Shown here: positions 51,162 to 60,065 of the stretch, in pieces
Position numbering within the stretch: the first letter of the stretch is position 1
Layout: each line of letters begins with the position of its first letter
From: Bacteroidales bacterium
GTDB taxonomy: Bacteria > Bacteroidota > Bacteroidia > Bacteroidales > FEN-979
Assembly: GCA_030681475.1 (NCBI GenBank)
Contig: JAUXWT010000057.1
Span: 1-64,000 of the forward strand
Length of the DNA stretch: 64,000 bases
Direction: 5' to 3'
Notes under the pieces: model-generated
The model's database searches: none
What the model saw: the letters and a program-made list of their open reading frames with translations, nothing else
Told to the model about the DNA's origin: nothing
Position numbers and translations under genes: made by a program

Positions 51162-51216
51162 TGGAATAGCTTTATGTGTCTGTTATTATCCGTTGCAAAA
51201 ATAGAAATTATTGTGG

Positions 51217-53127
51217 TTACAACATCGGGATGGTATCAACCCTTTTCAACATCAGTCTTGCGGGTCCTTTCAATTCAACATCAGGGATCAGATTTTCGGT
51301 TTCCCGTGGGGTGATCCAGCCCTTTTTCAGCATTTTCCCTGAAACAAGATTATAGAAACCTGCATTTGATTCGCGGAGGTGGCCGTTTGTGTCGAAGGAG
51401 TATTTAAACCATTTAGGCCGGGGGATGATGGACGCCATAAAGATGGCCTCGGCCAGTGTGAGTTGTGAGGCATTTTTATTGAAATAGAAATGTGATGCTT
51501 CATTGGCGCCATAGATCATCGGTCCCCACTCGATTATGTTGAGGTAAACTTCATACATCCGTTCCTTTGTGCTGAGTCCCTGGTTTTCAATGAGCCATAC
51601 GATCAAGGCTTCTTCCAATTTGCGCGCTACTGTTTTATTCCGGCTGAGGAAGACATTTTTCACCAGTTGCATGCTGATGGTACTGCCTCCCCGGGCAAAC
51701 CGCCGCTCTTTGATATTGGTGATAATTGATTCACGAAAGGAGTCCTGCAGGAATCCGCGGTGCTGGTAGAAACCTCCATCCTCACTGGTAAGCACTGCCT
51801 TTTGCAGGTAATTTGAAATGTGATCCAGCGACCTGTAATCTGGATTTTCGGAACCTGCAATAAAAGAGCGAACCGGAATTTGTTGATCATAGGCGGTATA
51901 CATGAATGGGCCGTTCATTTTAGTCAGGTCGGCATTGCCATATGACAACACACTGAACTGATGCCGGTCGAGGGAGGTCGAAAATATCAAAGAATCAGGA
52001 ACTGAGAGATCCACGAAAAAATCGAGGTACCAGGAAAGGTTTCCTCTCACCAGTATACCATCAAGATTGGTGAAGAGCCCCGGTGGAAATGAAGAAAACA
52101 GGTCCTGTGCCGGAAATTGGGGTTTATGGATCCGCAAAGTGATTTGTTTTGATGGTTTCGCCCTGAACCGGATAAAAGGATTGAAGTTTATCCTATTAAA
52201 AATCACCAGCGTAGCGCTGTCCAATTCGGCAAAATCAGCGCCTATATTCAGCAGGTACCGGATCTCTGTTTTATCAAATTTCACTGGTCCGGCGGCAATT
52301 CTGTGGTGATCGACCCGCAACCCGGTCAAAGAGGCAAATCCGCTGATCCGGGCAAGATCATTGCTTCCATCCTGTTCGGCAATGCTGAATGCAAGTGTGT
52401 CAAAATCCACCAGCGCATTCCACTTAGCTTCGATATACGGAAGAGATACTTTTGAGGAATCGGCCGGATAAAGTCTGAATTCAGCCAACCTGTTGTGGTT
52501 ATCCATTTTCCCGGCCATCGTCCATTTTGCAGCCATATTGTTTTCGCTGACCTCCACTGTCGATCTGAAATAATGGTCTGTCAGGGTAAATTGATCGATG
52601 TGAAATCCCACCCGATGGTCCTCCGACAGGATATTCAAACTGAAGTTCCTGATGTACAGAGAAAGTGGGATTTTATCGAAAGCGAAGCGCACCATCCTCC
52701 TGGCGGTTTCCGCATAATTTACCGTTCCGGTTGCCGAATCTCCCGCATGGTGACCCCGGCGCATTAAAAACCCATAATTGGAGCTGCTGCCATTACTTTC
52801 CAGCAAAATGCCGATGTTGATAAGCTTTACATCATGCAGTGCGATACGGCCCGCAAACAGTTTCACGATGCCGATGGAGGCGTATGCCGAATCGACCTTC
52901 AGCAAGGTGTCGCCCAGGCCGGGTTTGAGGGTGATGCCGGTCACCAGAATTGAAGCCAAACCCTGGATCCTGACATCGGAAATTTTCAGCACTGCCTGAG
53001 CGCGATTGTTAAACCTGTTTATCCGGTTCTGGATGTACCATGAAGCCAAGGGAGACCGGAACATGAAAGTGAGCAAGCAAAAGAACAGAACACCAAGAGC
53101 TGCAAAATATTTAATTTTCCTGATCAT
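51217..53127 (-). CDS. GT51 peptidoglycan glycosyltransferase with AsmA-like N-terminal region
   Basis: A 636-residue protein, start at ATG 53127; the longer frame to 53175 adds residues that precede the membrane anchor (MIRKIKYFAALGVLFFCLLT). Residues about 40-400 are beta-rich with KISDVRIQGLASILVTGI and resemble AsmA-type modules. Residues about 400-560 form the GT51 domain: TSEDGGFYQHRG with the catalytic Glu, ARGGSTISMQLVKN, and EVYLNIIEWGPMIYGA. No transpeptidase domain follows. The enzyme polymerises lipid II on the periplasmic face. Its 5' end overlaps the 3' end of the upstream protease gene by 17 bases. Confidence 0.85.
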   Translation of the reverse strand: MIRKIKYFAALGVLFFCLLTFMFRSPLASWYIQNRINRFNNRAQAVLKISDVRIQGLASILVTGITLKPGLGDTLLKVDSAYASIGIVKLFAGRIALHDVKLINIGILLESNGSSSNYGFLMRRGHHAGDSATGTVNYAETARRMVRFAFDKIPLSLYIRNFSLNILSEDHRVGFHIDQFTLTDHYFRSTVEVSENNMAAKWTMAGKMDNHNRLAEFRLYPADSSKVSLPYIEAKWNALVDFDTLAFSIAEQDGSNDLARISGFASLTGLRVDHHRIAAGPVKFDKTEIRYLLNIGADFAELDSATLVIFNRINFNPFIRFRAKPSKQITLRIHKPQFPAQDLFSSFPPGLFTNLDGILVRGNLSWYLDFFVDLSVPDSLIFSTSLDRHQFSVLSYGNADLTKMNGPFMYTAYDQQIPVRSFIAGSENPDYRSLDHISNYLQKAVLTSEDGGFYQHRGFLQDSFRESIITNIKERRFARGGSTISMQLVKNVFLSRNKTVARKLEEALIVWLIENQGLSTKERMYEVYLNIIEWGPMIYGANEASHFYFNKNASQLTLAEAIFMASIIPRPKWFKYSFDTNGHLRESNAGFYNLVSGKMLKKGWITPRETENLIPDVELKGPARLMLKRVDTIPML

Positions 53128-54067
53128 TTCGGATAAGAACTGGCTGGTTTTCTGGTTTAAACCGATAAATAGCAAACATTAAAACCAAAATCGCTAAAGC
53201 GCTAAACACGATAAATATGGTGTTGTTGGTGGCCCCAAAGTCTTCATAGTCACCATTAAGGAGGCCATGTTGTGCCAGGTATGAAAAAATTACGGCTGAA
53301 CCATTGTTGATAAAATGTCCGAAGACCGGCAACCACAGGGAACCTGTCCAGTAGAACAAATACCCGAACATCATCCCGAGCATCATCCGTGGGAAAAAGC
53401 CGTAAAACTGCATATGCATCGCCGAGAAGAGAAATGCCGAGATGAAAATGGCAACATGAATGTTACCCAGCCACTCTTTCAGCATACGTTGCAGCACACC
53501 CCGGAACATGAATTCTTCACCAACGGCCGGCAGCAGAGCGATCATTACCATGTTGAATAAAAAACCTCCGAAGGCTGGCATGTTCATGAAAGTTTCAGTT
53601 AGTTTTGCTGCCTCTGCTTCCGTTGTTTTCATCCACTGCTCGACGACATGTAAAAATCCGGGGAGTTGTATTGCTTCATTTACTGTTATCATCCAGTTGA
53701 TGAATGGCAGGGAGGCAAACATCAATGCGAAGGTGATGATGTAAGCGAACAACCTTGATGGTTTATTAAGCTTCAGGTAACGGATACTGTTTCTTTCAAA
53801 AAAGTAGCCGGCAAGCATTGCAGGAATTATAAACAGGCCGAACGACTGTATTACCTGAAAAAATTTCAGTAACCGGATTGTCCTGGCATCAGAGAAATCG
53901 GTCAGGGAGGATATCAGGTCATTCAAACCGATCCCGAAAAGGGGACCAGCCACCAATAATCCGATTAAAAATGCCCCTGCAAAACAGGTGATTACCAGCA
54001 AAATCAAAAACAGGATCCGGGTGAAAGGCGTCAGGCCCTGCAGCAAGGGTTGTTTATGGAAGTCCAC
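53111..54067 (-). CDS. CPBP-family intramembrane protease
   Basis: A 318-residue polytopic membrane protein with eight or so helices. PAVGEEFMFRGVLQRML contains the EExxxR catalytic motif and SAFLFSAMHMQFYG the second-histidine block of the CAAX/Abi (CPBP) family. I start at the GTG at 54067 because the ATG at 54154 would place the start inside dusB. The two divergent genes then have only 14 bases between them. Substrate unknown. Confidence 0.8.
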   Translation of the reverse strand: MDFHKQPLLQGLTPFTRILFLILLVITCFAGAFLIGLLVAGPLFGIGLNDLISSLTDFSDARTIRLLKFFQVIQSFGLFIIPAMLAGYFFERNSIRYLKLNKPSRLFAYIITFALMFASLPFINWMITVNEAIQLPGFLHVVEQWMKTTEAEAAKLTETFMNMPAFGGFLFNMVMIALLPAVGEEFMFRGVLQRMLKEWLGNIHVAIFISAFLFSAMHMQFYGFFPRMMLGMMFGYLFYWTGSLWLPVFGHFINNGSAVIFSYLAQHGLLNGDYEDFGATNNTIFIVFSALAILVLMFAIYRFKPENQPVLIRNDQEN

Positions 54068-54081
54068 TATTTTGGCTAATT

Positions 54082-55101
54082 TTGCAGCTAAATTACCACA
54101 ATTTGCCAAAGATCGGAAATATTGACGTGGGAGACTTCCCGATAATTCTTGCACCCATGGAGGATGTTACCGATTCGCCATTCCGGGTCATCTGCAAGCA
54201 ACATGGCGCGGATGTGCTGGTCACCGAGTTCATCGCGGCCGAAGGATTAATCCGGGATGCAGAGAAAAGCAACAACAAGATGAGGTTTGAGCCGGTTGAG
54301 CGGCCACTTGGCATCCAGATCTTCGGTAATAATATTGAGTCAATGATGAAGGCCGCTGAGGTAGCAGAGGCTGCTAATCCCGATTTCATTGATCTCAATT
54401 TCGGATGCCCTGTGCGAAAAATCGTCATGAAAGGTGGTGGCGCCGCGTTGCTTCAGGACATCCCGAAGATGGTGAGCATGACGGAAGCCGTGGTCAAATC
54501 AACCAGGTTGCCGGTAACAGTAAAGACACGCCTCGGATGGGATGATTCCCATAAAGATATTGTCAACATCGCTGAACGTTTGCAAGATGTGGGCATCGCC
54601 GCAATTGCCATCCATGGCCGCACCCGCGCACAACTATACGGGGGCAAGGCCGACTGGACACTCATTGGTGAGGTAAAAAACAATCCTTACATGAAGATAC
54701 CTGTTTTCGGCAATGGGGATGTCGATTCCGGGTCAAAAGCCGAAGAGATGAAAAATAGTTATGGTGTCGATGGCATCCTGATCGGCCGGGCTGCCACTGG
54801 AAATCCATGGATTTTCAGGGAGATCAAAGCCTGGCTTTCAGACCATATTATACCTCCTCCTCCATCAATCGCAGAAAGGGTTACCATCGTCAGGCAACAC
54901 CTCGAAGCTTCAATCCCTTACAAAGGCGAACGTGCCACCTTGTTTGAGATACGCAAACTCTACAGCGGATATTTCAAAGGCATCCCGGATTTCAAAGCGT
55001 GGAGGATGCAACTTGTAACAGCCCTCACCACCGCAGAGGTATTCCGATTACTTTCTGAAATTGAGGTTAGTCTTCGCTATCGTCATCTTTTGCGTTTTTG
55101 A
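54082..55101 (+). CDS. dusB: tRNA-dihydrouridine synthase (DusB type)
   Basis: A 339-residue flavoprotein. PIILAPMEDVTDSPFRV binds FMN, NFGCPVRKIVMKGGGAALL contains the catalytic Cys, and IHGRTRAQLYGGKADW completes the TIM-barrel signature. It reduces a uridine in the D-loop of tRNA. Translation begins at a TTG at 54082, as no upstream ATG is available. Its 3' end overlaps the convergent AsmA gene by 35 bases. Confidence 0.9.
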   Translation: MQLNYHNLPKIGNIDVGDFPIILAPMEDVTDSPFRVICKQHGADVLVTEFIAAEGLIRDAEKSNNKMRFEPVERPLGIQIFGNNIESMMKAAEVAEAANPDFIDLNFGCPVRKIVMKGGGAALLQDIPKMVSMTEAVVKSTRLPVTVKTRLGWDDSHKDIVNIAERLQDVGIAAIAIHGRTRAQLYGGKADWTLIGEVKNNPYMKIPVFGNGDVDSGSKAEEMKNSYGVDGILIGRAATGNPWIFREIKAWLSDHIIPPPPSIAERVTIVRQHLEASIPYKGERATLFEIRKLYSGYFKGIPDFKAWRMQLVTALTTAEVFRLLSEIEVSLRYRHLLRF

Positions 55102-57940
55102 TCCGTTCCAGCATTTCGGCAGGAAGTTCATCGGTATAATCTGCTTCCGTTAAATCATCGGTATCCTTTCCCCGGCCATATTTAATCTTCAGATTTTCCA
55201 TTGTTCCCGTAACCATCAAAGGGATACCTATGATTCCAAATGGACCCAGGCCGATCCTGATCTTTAACTTCAGTTGATTGTCAAAGGAGGAGGTTCCCGA
55301 CATTTTAACACGGATTCCCTTCACTTTAAACTTGAACTGTTCCACGGTGACGATATTATTTTTTATTGTGGATTTGATATCGACCTTCGACAGGTCGGGA
55401 TTGCTCAATTTCTCCTTTTGCATGCTTTTGCTGATGTCGTTGAAGAGCCTGAGCCCGGAAACTTTGACTTTACTCACCGAAAAGACCCCTCCACCCTCCA
55501 GGGAGGGCAATACCGGGAACATTTCACCATTAAGCATCCCCTTTACGCTGTAATCAAGCGAAACGATCCCTTCAGCTTTTCCAGCCGAGGGGGCCATTTC
55601 ACGGATCATGGCAATTTCATTGTAGGCCCTTTTAATGTCAAAATCCTCTGCTTTAACCTGGAAATCAAAAAAACCCGCGACCGGCGTCACACTGCCGTAT
55701 GTGGCATCCATACTCACTTTGCAGCCGATCAGTTTCAGCGCGGCATTTTTGAGTACCAGGATTCCTTCTTTCAGGCCGATCTCACCGGTCAGCTCCTTGA
55801 TTTCAAGTCCCTGAAAAGATGTTTTCTTCACATCGGCATTGAAATCGATATCAAGGTCGCGGGGGATGATGACCACCCCGGTTTCCGTTGTACTCTCTTT
55901 AGAATTAATAGTGCCGGTGGAGGCAAATGCCATGAATTCATCGACATTGATGTGGTTTGAATTCAGATGGAAATCCCCAACCAGATTACCTTTCCTGGAA
56001 ATAAAATAACCGATAGTGTTCCTCATAAAGCCTTTCAGATTGAAATCGGACACTCCATAGGTTGCCAGAAAGTCTTCAAACCAGATCTTTTCCTGGTCAA
56101 ACCTGAAGTCACCCGTTTTAATGATAAAAGGCTTCGGGTAGTCATCGGATGTTAACCTGATATCCTTCAATTTCAGCATTCCTCTGTTTCTGAGACGATT
56201 ATACCTGCCGGAAGTGGCATCGCTTTGTGTCCCCTTCAACGACAAGTCTGTTTCGATATAGCCTTTAATGTCCAATCCTTTTTGTGAAAACACCTGATAC
56301 ACCTTGCCAAGATCGATCACTCCCTCAGACTGTACATCATACCGAAGATCATCAAAATTTTCCAGTTCCGCATTCAATGTGAATGGTTTTCCCTCAAACA
56401 GGAAGGTAAGCGGTTTAACCTTTAAAACGAGGTCTTTCATAGCGCCGGTATGGTTTTTCACCTCCATGGCCATTTCCATCTTCTCCAGCGGATGCGGATA
56501 ATATTTGGTTAGCAGTGATCCGTTTTTCATACTGATGCTTGCTGTAGTTACCGGGAACATTTTCTTCTCCGGTGCATAATTTCCATTTATTTTCACATCC
56601 ATGGTAAGGATCCCGGCAAGCGAAATACTCTCCATGGGCACGACTTGCTTTAATTCAGCCAGGTCGCAACTTCCGGTCAGGTTGGCCTCAATGGGAAAAT
56701 CTATCAGGTTCTTCATCCTGAAAAATCCTTCAATCTTATTTTTCAGGAAAGTAGCCTGCAGGTTCTCCAGTTGAAGGTTGATATTACGATAGTTGTTATC
56801 GGGGCAGGAGGCATTCAGCAGCAAATTAATATTGTCGAGTGAATGTGGCAGGTTGACATATTTCAGATAACCGCCGGTCAGTTTTGTCATCAGGTTGAAC
56901 CTGGGGATACTCACGATAACCGTATCCGGTTCGTTGCGAATGCCTTTTGTGACCGGTTTTGTAATATAATAACCATCGGCGGTGAGGTTCAGTTCATAAA
57001 TCCCTTTTACACCCACAGTTTTCACATCGAAAGCCTTAGCCCATTTTGCCAGGTCAACACTGGCATTGACCTTTGCAAATATCCACATCGTTTCCGATTG
57101 CCTGATTTTGAACCTGGCGCTTAGAAACTCTTTTTCCATGACCGATAAAAAGTTCAGGTTGACCTGATAACCATTTTTTTCAAAGTCGAATTTTCCGTGA
57201 AACTGCAAAGGAATGTCCTTGATCTTCAAATCGTTCTTTTCAAAATTCACAGACAGGTTCCTGGTATTGACTTTGGTTGACAATTTCGCGGTAACCGGTT
57301 TTGCATCAATATATTTCCGATGATCGTAGATCAGATCAAGGGAGTCGATTTCCACGTTTGATTTAATATTGAAAAAGTCGCCGGTAAGGCTGCTTTTACC
57401 TGAGTAGTTGAGTCCGTTGAGGACAATCCGCACCGGAATCGATTGATCGGCATAAACCACCTTGCAATTGCGAAATATGATGTGTTCAATATTCAGTTCG
57501 GCTCCGGCTGAGGCTGTCGTGTCGTTTTGCGCGGAAATGGTGTCTTTTGGCTGATAAACGTCATAATTGGCTGCTCCCTGGTTATTATACAAGATGTTAA
57601 TCTTTGCCTTGTCAAAATAGATCCGGGTGATCAGGATCGTTTTACCAAACAAGCTTTTCACATTCACGCCAAAGGCAATCTCCTTCGCACTGATGAGGGT
57701 ATCCTGACTGAAAGGAGCAGATGATCGAAGGGAAAAATCGGTGAGGGTAAGGCTAAGATTCGGAAAATGTTTAAAGAAGGAGAGGTTCATATCGGTGAAA
57801 TTCAACTCGCTTTTAAGGGTACGGTTGGCCAGGTTTTTCACCTCCTGTTTGATTCTGTCCTGGAACAGGAAAGGTACGAGGATGAGGATCAATAGAATTG
57901 TAATGAGGATGACTCCAGCAATTTTAAGGGCTTTTTTCAT
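55067..57940 (-). CDS. AsmA-family protein
   Basis: A 957-residue protein with one N-terminal membrane helix (IAGVILITILLILILVPFLF) and a very long periplasmic beta-repeat region. LNFTDMNLSFFKHFPNLSL at the N-terminus and the C-terminal LKIRIGLGPFGIIGIPLMVTG block are typical of Bacteroidota AsmA proteins. In Gram-negative bacteria AsmA-like proteins are bridge-shaped carriers of phospholipids between the two membranes. It lies one gene from the hypothetical protein at 57964 and is probably in one transcript with it. Confidence 0.85.
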   Translation of the reverse strand: MKKALKIAGVILITILLILILVPFLFQDRIKQEVKNLANRTLKSELNFTDMNLSFFKHFPNLSLTLTDFSLRSSAPFSQDTLISAKEIAFGVNVKSLFGKTILITRIYFDKAKINILYNNQGAANYDVYQPKDTISAQNDTTASAGAELNIEHIIFRNCKVVYADQSIPVRIVLNGLNYSGKSSLTGDFFNIKSNVEIDSLDLIYDHRKYIDAKPVTAKLSTKVNTRNLSVNFEKNDLKIKDIPLQFHGKFDFEKNGYQVNLNFLSVMEKEFLSARFKIRQSETMWIFAKVNASVDLAKWAKAFDVKTVGVKGIYELNLTADGYYITKPVTKGIRNEPDTVIVSIPRFNLMTKLTGGYLKYVNLPHSLDNINLLLNASCPDNNYRNINLQLENLQATFLKNKIEGFFRMKNLIDFPIEANLTGSCDLAELKQVVPMESISLAGILTMDVKINGNYAPEKKMFPVTTASISMKNGSLLTKYYPHPLEKMEMAMEVKNHTGAMKDLVLKVKPLTFLFEGKPFTLNAELENFDDLRYDVQSEGVIDLGKVYQVFSQKGLDIKGYIETDLSLKGTQSDATSGRYNRLRNRGMLKLKDIRLTSDDYPKPFIIKTGDFRFDQEKIWFEDFLATYGVSDFNLKGFMRNTIGYFISRKGNLVGDFHLNSNHINVDEFMAFASTGTINSKESTTETGVVIIPRDLDIDFNADVKKTSFQGLEIKELTGEIGLKEGILVLKNAALKLIGCKVSMDATYGSVTPVAGFFDFQVKAEDFDIKRAYNEIAMIREMAPSAGKAEGIVSLDYSVKGMLNGEMFPVLPSLEGGGVFSVSKVKVSGLRLFNDISKSMQKEKLSNPDLSKVDIKSTIKNNIVTVEQFKFKVKGIRVKMSGTSSFDNQLKLKIRIGLGPFGIIGIPLMVTGTMENLKIKYGRGKDTDDLTEADYTDELPAEMLERIKNAKDDDSED

Positions 57941-57963
57941 GGTAAATAAATTCTGAATATATT

Positions 57964-58674
57964 CTAGAATCGTCTTTCAACCAGTTCCTTAAGCTTTTTA
58001 AATGCATTTGAACCGGTATTCCAGAAATTTTTCTTGAGCATGAGGTCGAGGAAATCGGCGGCCTGATCGATTGTTTTAAAACCATTCAGGGTTTCAATCG
58101 TTTCGTTGTATTCGCGCAGGTTGCCATCGAAAAGTTCATTGATGAACATAAATTTTTCATTGATGCTGATGGCGGCTTTCAGGTTTTCGATTCGTTCGGC
58201 CGGTATTTTCGGGCCAAATGTTTTCTCACGGGCCTCTTTAAGTTTTATGCTGAATGCCGGTTCTTCAGACGCAAAAAGGTCAATTTCAGGAGAATTTACT
58301 GACTTTTTAGAGGCAACCACTTTTTCGAGATGAACAGGAGCAGGTCCGGTAGGCTTTACCTGTGCCTGAACAGGTTTTTGCGGTTCAATAACGGTATCAA
58401 CAGGAGTTTCTGGTTCAGAAACGGGGGATACAGGCGCGGGACGAGTTGTTTCGGGCACAGAATCACCGGATTTTTTCTTTTTCTCAGGAAAAGCCATTGG
58501 GTCATTCAACCGTTGCAGTAGGTGCATATTCTCATAAAACTTTCGCACATTCTCCATCAGGATATCAAATTCAATCTGTGGGATTTTTTCACTATGGCGG
58601 TAGATGGCCTCATATTGTTCGTTGATCGCCTCAAGCAGCCAGTTAATCTCATCCTTTATGATCTTGGTGTTCAT
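57964..58674 (-). CDS. Hypothetical Bacteroidota protein with conserved helical ends
   Basis: A 236-residue soluble protein. The N-terminal 75 residues are helical (ITDEIN-type start KIIKDEINWLLEAINEQY, then FDILMENVRKFYENMHLL). A Pro/Glu/Lys-rich linker (about 75-150) follows, and the C-terminal 80 residues form another helical block (FMFINELFDGNLREYNETIE, NFWNTGSNAFKKLKELV). This two-block form with a disordered linker is common in Bacteroidota, but I know of no function. It is 23 bases upstream of the AsmA gene. Confidence 0.75.
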   Translation of the reverse strand: MNTKIIKDEINWLLEAINEQYEAIYRHSEKIPQIEFDILMENVRKFYENMHLLQRLNDPMAFPEKKKKSGDSVPETTRPAPVSPVSEPETPVDTVIEPQKPVQAQVKPTGPAPVHLEKVVASKKSVNSPEIDLFASEEPAFSIKLKEAREKTFGPKIPAERIENLKAAISINEKFMFINELFDGNLREYNETIETLNGFKTIDQAADFLDLMLKKNFWNTGSNAFKKLKELVERRF

Positions 58675-58693
58675 GATATAATCTGGAAATAGT

Positions 58694-58701
58694 TACTTTT
58701 G
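58694..58701 (+). promoter_or_regulatory. -7 box TACTTTTG upstream of thymidine kinase gene
   Basis: A perfect TAnnTTTG match 41 bases before the ATG, in the divergent gap of 68 bases. The -33 element is not clear. Confidence 0.5.
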
Positions 58702-58742
58702 TGAAAAATAAACTATAAAAATACAAAATATTCACCTCCTGA

Positions 58743-59318
58743 ATGCAGATAGAAAAAAATAATCCAATAAATCGCCTTGGCTGGATCGAGGTGATCTGCG
58801 GATCGATGTTTTCGGGTAAAACTGAAGAATTGATCCGGAGGCTGAAACGGGCAAAGATCGCCCGACAGAAGGTTGAGATTTTTAAACCGGAGATTGATAA
58901 ACGATATGATGATATCAATGTAGTTTCTCATGATGAAAATGCCATCATGTCGACACCGGTGCAATCGGCTTCGCAGATCCTGTTGCTGACCAACGATGTA
59001 AATGTCGTAGGCATCGATGAAGCTCAATTTTTCGACAATGAATTGCCGTCTGTTTGCAATAAGCTTGCCAACAGCGGAATCCGCGTGATCGTGGCAGGCC
59101 TCGACATGGATTATCTTGGAAAGCCATTTGGCCCGATGCCAAGCCTGATCGCGATTTCCGAAGATGTCACCAAGGTCCATGCTGTATGCATGAGTTGCGG
59201 CGACCTGGCACACTATACACACCGGATGGTAAAAGATGATCATTTGGTGATGCTGGGGGAGATGGATTCTTATCAACCGCTATGCCGGAGGTGTTATGTT
59301 GAAAACACAACAATTTGA
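58743..59318 (+). CDS. tdk: Thymidine kinase (type II)
   Basis: A 191-residue enzyme. [19 protein letters not shown] is the P-loop, [11 protein letters not shown] the Walker B/lasso region, and the zinc site is formed by CMSCG and CRRCY. It phosphorylates thymidine to TMP in the salvage pathway. The stop codon TGA lies in the first unit of repeat tract E. The length and motifs are typical; I see no oddities. Confidence 0.95.
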   Translation: MQIEKNNPINRLGWIEVICGSMFSGKTEELIRRLKRAKIARQKVEIFKPEIDKRYDDINVVSHDENAIMSTPVQSASQILLLTNDVNVVGIDEAQFFDNELPSVCNKLANSGIRVIVAGLDMDYLGKPFGPMPSLIAISEDVTKVHAVCMSCGDLAHYTHRMVKDDHLVMLGEMDSYQPLCRRCYVENTTI

Positions 59319-59346
59319 AGATTCGTGAATTTGAAGATTTGAAAAT
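59315..59346. repeat. Octamer tract E (TTGAAGAT type)
   Basis: Four octamers in tandem: TTGAAGAT, TCGTGAAT, TTGAAGAT, TTGAAAAT. The first unit provides the tdk stop codon, and each of the four contains TGA on the coding strand. Confidence 0.75.
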
Positions 59347-59406
59347 TTCAGGACTACCTATTTTTTATCAATCCCTCACGACTACAAAGCATCACATATT
59401 TTTTTG

Positions 59407-59414
59407 TATTTTTG
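59407..59414 (+). promoter_or_regulatory. -7 box TATTTTTG upstream of cyclophilin gene
   Basis: A TAnnTTTG match 21 bases before the ATG of the peptidylprolyl isomerase gene, followed by CCCC as often seen in this phylum. A -33 TTG is not found at exactly 19 bases. Confidence 0.55.
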
Positions 59415-59435
59415 CCCCTCTAAAATCTTAAAACC

Positions 59436-60020
59436 ATGAAAAAATTCATCTTCGCCGTTCTGGCAATAATTTTTATGTTTAATCTAACATCAATGTCTCA
59501 AACTAAATCCGACAAGAAAGTGGTAAAATTTTTAATTCACACCGATTATGGCGACATGAAGGGCATCCTCTACAATGAAACGCCTCAGCATCGCGACAAC
59601 TTTGTAAAATTAGTAAAATCAGGATTTTATGACGGTACATTATTTCACCGGGTTATCAGCGATTTTATGATTCAGGGGGGCGATCCCGACTCAAAAACTG
59701 CCAAGCCAGGTCAACCGCTGGGCATGGGCGGCCCCGGTTATACAATTCCTGCCGAGATGAACCCACAGATCAAGCATAAAAGGGGAGCCCTTGCGGCAGC
59801 CAGAACCGGCGGTCCTTCTAATCCGCAGAAAGCTTCGTCGGGTTCCCAGTTCTACATTGTACACCCTGAAAAAGGAGCTCATTTTCTTGATAACGAATAC
59901 TCCATTTTCGGCGAAATTACAGACGGTTTGGCTGTCATTGATAAAATTGCTGCCGTTGAAAAAGATAAGTCTGACCGTCCGGTGAAGGATGTGAAGATGA
60001 CGGTTAAGATTGTGGAATGA
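59436..60020 (+). CDS. Secreted peptidylprolyl isomerase, cyclophilin type
   Basis: A 194-residue protein with a signal peptide (FIFAVLAIIFMFNLTSMS). GTLFHRVISDFMIQGGDP is the cyclophilin core and SGSQFYIVHP the second active-site block. It accelerates cis-trans isomerisation of prolyl bonds during folding of exported proteins in the periplasm. It is followed by pheS with a heptamer tract in between. Confidence 0.9.
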   Translation: MKKFIFAVLAIIFMFNLTSMSQTKSDKKVVKFLIHTDYGDMKGILYNETPQHRDNFVKLVKSGFYDGTLFHRVISDFMIQGGDPDSKTAKPGQPLGMGGPGYTIPAEMNPQIKHKRGALAAARTGGPSNPQKASSGSQFYIVHPEKGAHFLDNEYSIFGEITDGLAVIDKIAAVEKDKSDRPVKDVKMTVKIVE

Positions 60021-60024
60021 TATT

Positions 60025-60045
60025 CGTGACGCGTAATGCGTGACA
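60025..60045. repeat. Heptamer tract F (CGTGACG, CGTAATG, CGTGACA)
   Basis: Three heptamers in tandem start 4 bases after the stop of the cyclophilin gene. Each carries TGA or TAA on the coding strand. They overlap the alternative upstream start (ATG 60036) of pheS. Confidence 0.7.
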
Positions 60046-60065
60046 AGTTGGAAGAGCAAATTAGG

